This document shows positions 55,044 to 62,053 of a DNA stretch of 64,000 nucleotides, one piece after another. Location: positions 38,665-102,664 of the forward strand of contig JAEUUE010000045.1 of assembly GCA_016787605.1 (NCBI GenBank), given 5' to 3'. This DNA is from Cyclobacteriaceae bacterium (GTDB lineage: Bacteria > Bacteroidota > Bacteroidia > Cytophagales > Cyclobacteriaceae). How positions within the stretch are numbered: position 1 is the first letter of the stretch; each line of letters begins with the position of its first letter. Below the pieces are notes generated by a model that saw nothing but the letters and a program-made list of their open reading frames with translations, had not been told where the DNA came from and did not search any database. The position numbers were made by a program, and so were the translations under genes.

Positions 55044-57308
55044 TTACTCGTCCACAAAGAAACGGAAGGTCACCCGGGAAGGAGTGGCATAGGCCAACGA
55101 AGGCGGAGTAGCCGGGTCGCCCACGCTGAAGCGCTCCGGCGAAAGCCCTTTTGCCGTGGTCAGGTAATTGACGATGGCCTCCGTCCGCTGTTGGTACATT
55201 TCCGCAACCAGGCGCTGAAGCCGGGCACTGCCCGCCAGTCTTTTGGACTTCTCGTACACGGAGACCAGTTCGCCGTCAGTGCTCACCTGTTGGTTCAGGT
55301 AGGCGTTGAAGGTTGAATCCTGGTGAGGCACTTCCTCGAGCCTGGCCATTTCCTCCGGTTGAATCACTTCTTCTGAACCAATGCGCCGATGGAAGAAAAG
55401 GAATTTCTTCTTGCCTTCCCGTACAGCCAGTTCATCCGTTTCCAGCGGGTCGTTATTCAGCCGAAGCAGTTCCACCTTCATTTCAGGGGTGGTCTCCAGG
55501 GAGCGCACCAGGGCGTCGAGTGATTGCCGCTGCGCATCCGTCAGGGTGGTTTGAAGAGGGCTCCAGTCAAAACCTTCCAACAACCTCTCCTCGACACCGG
55601 CTTTTCCCGCGAGGAGTTTGCCGGGAGCCGCCACCGCCTTGGAGATCAGGTTGCGGAACACCTGCCAGATCACTTTCCCGACCTTATAGTTGGGGTCGTT
55701 GAGATTCCCCTCAATTGGAAGTTCGATATGGACATCCCCGTTCTTGTCGCGCAGCAAGGCCACGGCCAGCCGGACGGGAATGTTATAGGCCGTGCTATTC
55801 TTCACTTTCTTTCCCACTTTGATGGACTCGATGTCCAGAATGTGATTGCTTTTCAGATGCTGGTCACGCACGGTGCTTTTACTTACGTACGAACATACCC
55901 CATCCGTAAATGGGTGTGCCACATAGTAATCAGAGTAGGGGTTGAAATCCGAGACCCGCAGCCCCGTGATGGAGTAGTCGATCGTCATATTGCTGAATCC
56001 ATGTGGATCTACCAGCAGCTGACCGTTGAGCCGTCCCGAGGTGTTCAGGATAGATTCGGCCTCCACGGTGATGGTTTTGTCCGAGCTTACTTTGTCCGCT
56101 TTAACCATTAGTTTTTCCAGCAGGTAATTGAATCGGTTGTGTAGCGTAAAGTCGTTAAAAACCAGGGTTCCTCCGCGCAGCACCAGGCTGTCGGCCTGGT
56201 AGTCGCTAAACACATAGAGGTGGGATAACTCCCTGATGTAGGCCGCCATCAGGGCAAATACATTACCGTAAGCTGCCGCTTTGGACAGGGAGTCCGAAGA
56301 AATACCGGTGTCGTCCGGGGGGGCCTCGTTCATCAAACGGGAGAAGTTGTTGCCTTCATCGTACAATTCCACCTTCAGGTAAGGATGATCCAGGCGCACA
56401 TACTTCAACGCATAGATGGATTGACCCAGGTCAATGGAATCTATCTCCATCTTCATTTCCCCCATCCCGATCAATTTGTCACCCGCCGGGTCGGTCAACG
56501 CGAAATCGTTTACCCGTAACATACCGGTTGTGGCCACATCGGTCGGCGTGTTGAGATTCCCGGCAATGGTCTGATGGCTGGTGAACAGGCCGTGCAGCTT
56601 GCCCGTCCGCATATAATCGGCCAGGTAAGGAAAAAAGATGCCCAGGTTAAGCGAATCCAGCGCATACTCGGTTCGGTAACTGAGTGTCTCCTGGTTGAGG
56701 TGAAAGATTCCTTTGGCTTTGCCGCCCTGGTCGAAACGAAAGTCGAACGCCACATCCTGGCGGGGATCGGCTGAGCTGATGATCGGGCACGAAGCATTCA
56801 CCTGGACCAACTTCACTTCCGCCTGCAAGTCCATTTGCCGGTAGGCCAGAACGCCTTGCGAAACCATGATATTGAGTACCTGGTATGACAGCGGCTCAGA
56901 GGGTTCTGTCGATGAAGAAGAATCCCCTGACGCAAACCGTGCTACCAGATCGTCATAATTGAAATTGGGGCCCTTTTGACGGATGTTGATTTTCGGCTCC
57001 AGAAGCCGCAGTTCTTCCAACCCGAAGGTTCCGAACAACAGCTTCCCCCACGCGATGTTCACATAGAATTCGCCCCATTGTACAAAAGGCGTCTCCTTGT
57101 CCGATTCATAGAGGGTTAAATTTTCAACGGTAATTCCGCCGGTCAGGAGATTGAAGTCAATGTCGTTGATTTCCAGGCGGCGGCCAATCAGCTCCTCGTC
57201 CCGGCTTTCCAGGTACCATTCGGCAGCAACCGGAAGGATCAAATAGCTGACAACTCCCAGCGCCAGCAGAACGATGAGAGTGATCTTTACCCAAGGCCTT
57301 TTCCACAT
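55044..57308 (-). CDS. DUF748/AsmA-like inner-membrane-anchored protein
   Basis: 754 aa. One N-terminal membrane helix (KITLIVLLALGVVSYLILPV) anchors the protein. A long beta-rich part begins GRRLEINDIDFNLLTGGITVENLTLYESD, the usual DUF748 start, then repeated strands and a region with LLRDKNGDVHIELPIEGNLNDPNYKVGKVIWQVFRNLISKA, a DUF748 hallmark. A C-terminal alpha/beta section QRQSLDALVRSLE resembles the OmpA-like tail of this family. Relatives span the periplasm and are proposed to move lipids. It is in an apparent operon with the potassium channel, 3 bases upstream. Confidence 0.87.
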   Translation of the reverse strand: MWKRPWVKITLIVLLALGVVSYLILPVAAEWYLESRDEELIGRRLEINDIDFNLLTGGITVENLTLYESDKETPFVQWGEFYVNIAWGKLLFGTFGLEELRLLEPKINIRQKGPNFNYDDLVARFASGDSSSSTEPSEPLSYQVLNIMVSQGVLAYRQMDLQAEVKLVQVNASCPIISSADPRQDVAFDFRFDQGGKAKGIFHLNQETLSYRTEYALDSLNLGIFFPYLADYMRTGKLHGLFTSHQTIAGNLNTPTDVATTGMLRVNDFALTDPAGDKLIGMGEMKMEIDSIDLGQSIYALKYVRLDHPYLKVELYDEGNNFSRLMNEAPPDDTGISSDSLSKAAAYGNVFALMAAYIRELSHLYVFSDYQADSLVLRGGTLVFNDFTLHNRFNYLLEKLMVKADKVSSDKTITVEAESILNTSGRLNGQLLVDPHGFSNMTIDYSITGLRVSDFNPYSDYYVAHPFTDGVCSYVSKSTVRDQHLKSNHILDIESIKVGKKVKNSTAYNIPVRLAVALLRDKNGDVHIELPIEGNLNDPNYKVGKVIWQVFRNLISKAVAAPGKLLAGKAGVEERLLEGFDWSPLQTTLTDAQRQSLDALVRSLETTPEMKVELLRLNNDPLETDELAVREGKKKFLFFHRRIGSEEVIQPEEMARLEEVPHQDSTFNAYLNQQVSTDGELVSVYEKSKRLAGSARLQRLVAEMYQQRTEAIVNYLTTAKGLSPERFSVGDPATPPSLAYATPSRVTFRFFVDE

Positions 57309-57311
57309 ACC

Positions 57312-58367
57312 TCAGACGCCTTCTTCGATAAGGAAGATTTTGCGGAGGCGTTCGAGGCCCTGCCGGTCCATCAGCATGATCAGGTAATCACCCTCTTTAA
57401 TGGTCAGATCCGATTCCGGGTTCTTGTACAGCTTCCGCTTCCCATTATCATGCCGCACCAGGCCAAACAGGATCACGTTGGACTGCTTCTTAAGATCAAA
57501 GAATGCCTTCTCATAGGCCATACCGACCAGCGGATTGGTTCCCCGGATCAGGAATTCCTTCATGTCGTACTCATGCCCTTCGTGCGCATAAGCGATGAGT
57601 TCCTCGCTGAGGATGGCCACATCGGGCTCATAGATATAGCTGGCCAGCAGTTTGGATGAAATTTCGTTCTTCGAAATAGTGTACGTGCAGCCGGCATTGG
57701 AAAAGGTGCCCTTCAGGTTTCCATTCTCCAGCGTCACGACATAATTGAGGTTCGGGTGGTATTTGCGGATGTTGATGATATAGACCAGCTTTTCCGTATC
57801 GTCATTGAGATTAACGAAGACAATGCTGGAGCTCTTCAAATTGACTTTCTCCAGCATTTCGAAATTGTTGTAGTCGGAGTAGAGCGTAAATACCTCCCCA
57901 TCGGGATAATATTCATGGATGAAGGAAATGCTGGATCTGTCTTTGGTCACCACCGCGACCTGCCGGCCTGCCGCCACGAGCGTGCTCACCACGGATTGCC
58001 CGAACTCATTCCATCCGATGATGACTACATGGCCCTCAAACTTGGTTCCGCTCAGGCCAAGTTCCTTCTGTTCCTTAAGTGTTGTCATAAAGTTTGCGAT
58101 CTGTCCGATGATAAATCCATAGACACCAAAACTCGAAAACAGGAAAACAAAACCGATCATCTTGCCCCAATAGGTCTGAGGAAGGGCATCGCCGTATCCC
58201 ACCGTGGTCAGGGTTTCTACGAGGTACCACAGTGCATCCTGGACGGAGTTGATTTTGCTGTTCGGGTGTCCTTTTTCGAGATCAAGGAGAATACTCAGCA
58301 GTACCCCATATACCAGAAAGACAATCACGATTGTGGCGACGACTCGCCGCAGATTGGGACCTTTCAT
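57312..58367 (-). CDS. Two-helix potassium channel with RCK (TrkA-N) domains
   Basis: 351 aa. Two membrane helices (about 10-28 and 67-95) surround the pore with selectivity filter TTVGYGD at 54-60. RCK-N has VVIIGWNEFGQSVV (a GxNxFG variant of the nucleotide-binding motif), and an RCK-C-type TrkA-C domain covers the last roughly 85 residues. It is a MthK-like K+ channel gated by ligand binding to the cytoplasmic ring. It lies 3 bases upstream of the DUF748 gene and 73 bases after the cytochrome c gene. Confidence 0.93.
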   Translation of the reverse strand: MKGPNLRRVVATIVIVFLVYGVLLSILLDLEKGHPNSKINSVQDALWYLVETLTTVGYGDALPQTYWGKMIGFVFLFSSFGVYGFIIGQIANFMTTLKEQKELGLSGTKFEGHVVIIGWNEFGQSVVSTLVAAGRQVAVVTKDRSSISFIHEYYPDGEVFTLYSDYNNFEMLEKVNLKSSSIVFVNLNDDTEKLVYIINIRKYHPNLNYVVTLENGNLKGTFSNAGCTYTISKNEISSKLLASYIYEPDVAILSEELIAYAHEGHEYDMKEFLIRGTNPLVGMAYEKAFFDLKKQSNVILFGLVRHDNGKRKLYKNPESDLTIKEGDYLIMLMDRQGLERLRKIFLIEEGV

Positions 58368-58440
58368 GTACGCGCAACGTTGGGGTGTGTGCTACCTGCA
58401 ATAAACGGAAAAAACCAACGGCAAAAAAGTCCTACCGACC

Positions 58441-58866
58441 TCATCTCCGGGGGCGGGGCCGAGCGCAAGAATCCAGCAGGGGTCCTATTCGTCGAGCGTC
58501 GATCAGACCGGTCTGGGTGCCCCAGGAATTGTAGAGGTAGGTGGCAATCTCCGCAAGCTCCAATTCGGTCAGTGAGGGTACGCCGGGCATCGCCTGGTTG
58601 TACATGATTCCGTTAACGATGATCTCGCCCTGGAGGCCATACTTCATGCTGCAGATAACACGGGGCAGGTTCTCCTTCAGGTAGTCCGAACCTGCGAGGG
58701 GCGGGTACACCCGGCGCAGGCCTTGCCCGTCGCGCTGGTGACAATTGCTGCAATGAAGGACATAAAGCCGCTCACCTTCCACGAGGTATTGCTTCAGCTT
58801 CGGGTCGATGGGCGAGCAGGCTGTCACCCACAGAACGACGACCAAACCGATCCACCGTTTACTCAC
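58441..58866 (-). CDS. Monohaem cytochrome c lipoprotein
   Basis: 141 aa. The lipobox WVTACSP gives Cys17. The haem site CSNCH is at 39-43, and Met93 in NQAMPGVPS is a likely axial ligand. It would carry electrons in the periplasm. Its start overlaps the SCO stop by 8 bases, so it belongs with the SCO gene, probably in a group feeding a haem-copper oxidase. The oxidase genes are not in this window. Confidence 0.88.
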   Translation of the reverse strand: MSKRWIGLVVVLWVTACSPIDPKLKQYLVEGERLYVLHCSNCHQRDGQGLRRVYPPLAGSDYLKENLPRVICSMKYGLQGEIIVNGIMYNQAMPGVPSLTELELAEIATYLYNSWGTQTGLIDARRIGPLLDSCARPRPRR

Positions 58867-59467
58867 GACGCAACCGCTTCAGGTCCCCGATGAGGCGGTT
58901 GACCTCCTCCTCTTTGGTTCCATCATACTTGCCGCGGATTCTTCCCCTCCGGTCGATGAGCAGGAAGGCGCCACTGTGGATAAAGCCATCCGGTTCGCTG
59001 CGGTCTTCCATCGCCGTGGCAAAGTAGCTGGTTTGGGCAATTTTGTAGATCGAATCCTTCTGGCCTGTCACAAAGTGCCAGCGGCGGCTCTCTACACCCA
59101 GGCGCTCTGCATAATCATGCAGCAAGGCTACCGTGTCCCATTCCGGGTCGATCGTGTGTGAAAGAAGCAACACGTCAGGCATTTCAGTGGTGGCCTCATA
59201 GACCCGCAACATCTGGGTTTTCATGATCGGGCAGATCGTGCGGCAGGAGGTGAAGAAGAAATCGGCCACATATATTTTCCCGGTAAAATCGGCATTGGTA
59301 ACCACCGCGCTATCCTGATCCACAAAGCGGAACGGGGCGATGGTATGGTACAACGTATCGGCACCGTCTACTTCCCTGGGGCCTAGGATGGGTAGCGGCT
59401 TATCCAACCCGGTACATCCAATCGCCATCAGGGCGAGCCAAACCCACTTAGTCCAGTGCAATCTCAT
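58859..59467 (-). CDS. SCO1/SenC-family copper chaperone lipoprotein
   Basis: 202 aa from the ATG at 59467, which gives a lipoprotein signal with Cys18 (LMAIGCTG); an ATG at 59485 and a longer frame to 59611 are alternatives. The thioredoxin fold holds the CxxxC copper site Cys75/Cys79 in TSCRTICP and the third ligand His154 in FIHSGAFLLIDRRG. SCO proteins deliver copper to cytochrome oxidase CuA or reduce its cysteines. It overlaps the MOSC gene by 20 bases and the cytochrome c gene by 8, so the three are translationally linked. Confidence 0.9.
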   Translation of the reverse strand: MRLHWTKWVWLALMAIGCTGLDKPLPILGPREVDGADTLYHTIAPFRFVDQDSAVVTNADFTGKIYVADFFFTSCRTICPIMKTQMLRVYEATTEMPDVLLLSHTIDPEWDTVALLHDYAERLGVESRRWHFVTGQKDSIYKIAQTSYFATAMEDRSEPDGFIHSGAFLLIDRRGRIRGKYDGTKEEEVNRLIGDLKRLRRE

Positions 59468-60245
59468 TTCCTTCGTGTACTTCATGATAATCCAACGGTA
59501 TGACGTTCTGACCAAAGTAAATCTTATCGTTCTTCTTTCTATAGCGCGACAATGTAAGAAGCGGCTCCCTCCCGGCCACGCCGGTATCCTGGTCGACCGT
59601 GGTGAGAACACAACGGCTGCACGGCTTCACACCCAAAAACCGGTTATTGCCGACCCGGAAATTCCTCCACTCCTCTTCCTCATATGGCTTACCCCCGGTA
59701 AATACAATATTCGGCCTGAACCGGTTCATGGGAACCGGCTGTTCGAGTCGTTGATTCAGGTCATCGAGGGAGGCCTGCCCGATTACCAACAGCGGGTACC
59801 CGTCGGCCAGGCTGACGTTCTCGCTGGACGGACGATAAGCGGGATCAATGAGGCGCGGTTGCTCTTCCGGGAAGCCAACGAGGCGGCAATTCATGCCGAG
59901 TCTCTCTGAAAACCAATCATGATAGTGCGCCGGAGCTTCCACGACCGTTACCTTATCATTCCAGATTTTTGCAGGCCTTCTGTCGCCGGTCACGGGAATC
60001 GACGGTGGCAACACCAATTGATCGGATCCGTGGAAAATCATGAACGTATCCTCGTAAGCCTTCAGCCTGAACAACGCCATGCTGGGATAGGCCCGTTGTG
60101 TCAGAAAGTTGCCTTGTTCGTCCACCAGCATCCATCGCCGGTCATGACGAAGGCCTTTTTCCATGACGGCAGAAGAAGAGACTCGAACTCCTCCCAGCGA
60201 TTTGACGGGGTAGATCCAGATTTCAGCTACGGTGCGCTTGGACAC
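59448..60245 (-). CDS. MOSC-domain molybdenum-cofactor protein (YcbX/mARC type)
   Basis: 265 aa from the GTG at 60245 (a TTG at 60269 is the alternative; no ATG is in frame). An N-terminal beta-barrel IWIYPVKSLGGVRVSSSAV precedes the MOSC domain. The latter carries RFRPNIVFTGGKPYEEEEW and the cofactor cysteine segment GVKPCSRCVLTTVDQDTG. Similar proteins bind molybdenum cofactor and reduce N-hydroxylated compounds. No redox ferredoxin domain is fused, so a separate partner is needed. It overlaps SCO by 20 bases. Confidence 0.88.
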   Translation of the reverse strand: MSKRTVAEIWIYPVKSLGGVRVSSSAVMEKGLRHDRRWMLVDEQGNFLTQRAYPSMALFRLKAYEDTFMIFHGSDQLVLPPSIPVTGDRRPAKIWNDKVTVVEAPAHYHDWFSERLGMNCRLVGFPEEQPRLIDPAYRPSSENVSLADGYPLLVIGQASLDDLNQRLEQPVPMNRFRPNIVFTGGKPYEEEEWRNFRVGNNRFLGVKPCSRCVLTTVDQDTGVAGREPLLTLSRYRKKNDKIYFGQNVIPLDYHEVHEGNEIALD

Positions 60246-60279
60246 GATATGGGGGCGATGCCGGGGCAAACTTAACCAT

Positions 60280-60296
60280 CGGCAGGCAACCTGCCG
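60280..60296. other. Hairpin between phosphorylase and MOSC genes
   Basis: Arms CGGCAGG and CCTGCCG pair over a CAA loop. It lies directly after the glgP stop and before the MOSC start, both on the minus strand. There is no T-run on the minus strand, so it could be an attenuator or RNA-stability element rather than a strong terminator. Confidence 0.5.
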
Positions 60297-61946
60297 CTAT
60301 TTATACAACTGCTCGTAGTATTCGCGAGCCATCCGATTGCTGTCAAAATCCTCCTTCACATCCATCCAGGCCTGCCGCATGATCTTGAACCACTTATCGG
60401 GCTTATTGTAGTAGGTGGGCAGTACTTCCTGTTCGAGCACATCATAGATGCGGGCAGCTTCCAGGCGATTCTTCTCCTTTTCGTCCAGCTTTTGGTCAGC
60501 GGCTTCCACGCTAAAGCAGTTCTTGCCATGCTTGGCGAACTCGGGCACCCAACCATCGGGGATGGAAACATTGACGCTGCCGAGCATGGCGGCCGACATG
60601 CCGGAGGTTCCGGAGGCCTCACGTGTAATCTTCGGGTTGTTAAGCCAAACGTCCGATCCGCCTTTGAGCAATGCCGACAAATGAAGTTCGTAGCCGGTCA
60701 GCACGGCGCAGTTGCTCAACGCTTTGGTTTTGGCCATAATGTCGTTGAACATGGCAATGGAATCCACGTCCTCCGGGTACGGCTTGCCGGCCCAAATGAC
60801 CTGCAGCGGCATATCGGCTTTATTGGCCACGCGGAAAAATCGGGCCAGGTCATTGAGCAAGAGGTTAGCCCGTTTGTATCCGGCGAATCGGCGCGCCCAA
60901 ACGAGCGTCAGTACATTCTCGTCAAAAAGCTTTCCGGTCTGATCGGCCACCACGTCAAAGAGGGCCCGCTTCATTTCCCGCTTGCGCTGGAGGCCCTGAT
61001 TCATATCTTCCGATTCAAACGCCTTCTCCAGTTGAGGGTCGTGCCAATAGGTGTGGTTCTGGGCGTTAGTGATCGACTTGATCTGGCAAATCCCGGAATA
61101 CCCGGCCCACATTTCATTAGAAACTTTGCCATGGAGCTTGGATACCCCGTTGGCCATCTTGGACATGCGCAAGGCCGCGAGCGTATAATTCAGGTTCTTG
61201 CTGCCGGGTTCGACCAGTCGCTGATAGTCCTGTTTGGTGACGCCATCGAAGAAACTCATCACTTCAAGACGGGTGACTTCGTGCTCCTCGTTGCCGGCTA
61301 GTTCCGGGGTATGCGTGGTGAATACCACGCGCTTCTTGACTTCATCTATGTTCTTGAATTTGTCCCAGAGATAGAAGCACAGGGGCAGCGCATGCCCCTC
61401 ATTAAGGTGATAGACTTCTGTCTCGCGGTTGAGAATATCCAGCAACTTGGCTCCTCCGAAACCCAGCAATGACGATTGGGCAATGCGCGCGCTTTCGTGG
61501 GAGTCATAGAGGCGATGGGAAATAGTCTGGGCCAGGTGGTCGTTCTCCGGAAGATCGGTCGTCAGCAAGAACAAGGGCGCCGTATTGAACACTTCCGGCC
61601 GGAGCAGCATGGCCTTGACCTTCACTTCATGATTGTGGATTCGAATGGGGAAGACAATACCCGTGTCGGTGAGAAAGCTGTACGACTTTTCCACAAAAGA
61701 CGCTTTCAGGGTGCCGTCCATGTTGCGGGTCTGATCGTAGTACCCGTATTTCCAGAGAATCCCTATTCCAATGAAGTTCTGTTTCAGTTCGAAGGCGCTG
61801 CGGAGATGGGAGCCGGACAAAAAACCCAGGCCGCCGCTGTAGATCTTGAGCGCCTGGTCTATCGCGAACTCCATGGAGAAATAGGCAACCGGCTTGGCGT
61901 ACTTTTTGTCGAACGTGTAGGGGAATAAGGTAGAGAGGTCAATCAT
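60297..61946 (-). CDS. glgP: Short alpha-glucan phosphorylase (GT35-like) without the PLP lysine
   Basis: 549 aa, the short form of the alpha-glucan phosphorylases. KPVAYFSMEFAIDQALKIYSGGLGFLSGSHLRSA and the VVFTTHTPELAGNEEHE motif are characteristic, as is FAGYKRANLLL. At the usual cofactor site the sequence is EASGTSGMSAAM, with Ser451 (codon TCG at 60594-60596) where other phosphorylases have the Schiff-base lysine (GTSGMKAAM or GTGNMK). It is read clearly with no frameshift. The protein may therefore be a PLP-free glycosyltransferase or a non-catalytic relative. By context it belongs to glycogen metabolism with the GT3 synthase. Its function is uncertain. Confidence 0.85.
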   Translation of the reverse strand: MIDLSTLFPYTFDKKYAKPVAYFSMEFAIDQALKIYSGGLGFLSGSHLRSAFELKQNFIGIGILWKYGYYDQTRNMDGTLKASFVEKSYSFLTDTGIVFPIRIHNHEVKVKAMLLRPEVFNTAPLFLLTTDLPENDHLAQTISHRLYDSHESARIAQSSLLGFGGAKLLDILNRETEVYHLNEGHALPLCFYLWDKFKNIDEVKKRVVFTTHTPELAGNEEHEVTRLEVMSFFDGVTKQDYQRLVEPGSKNLNYTLAALRMSKMANGVSKLHGKVSNEMWAGYSGICQIKSITNAQNHTYWHDPQLEKAFESEDMNQGLQRKREMKRALFDVVADQTGKLFDENVLTLVWARRFAGYKRANLLLNDLARFFRVANKADMPLQVIWAGKPYPEDVDSIAMFNDIMAKTKALSNCAVLTGYELHLSALLKGGSDVWLNNPKITREASGTSGMSAAMLGSVNVSIPDGWVPEFAKHGKNCFSVEAADQKLDEKEKNRLEAARIYDVLEQEVLPTYYNKPDKWFKIMRQAWMDVKEDFDSNRMAREYYEQLYK

Positions 61947-61970
61947 AGGGGAGCCGGGGTTTCAGCCGTG

Positions 61971-61978
61971 CGAAACTA
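61971..61978 (-). promoter_or_regulatory. Possible -7 box for the phosphorylase gene
   Basis: Minus-strand TAGTTTCG is one base off TAnnTTTG and ends 24 bases before the ATG at 61946. No TTG lies at the right distance. Confidence 0.3.
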
Positions 61979-62053
61979 ACAAAACCTGCCTAAATCGGGA
62001 ACGGACAAGCCGTCGGACGGCAGAAATGGCTATCCGCAATCGATTGTAAGAAC

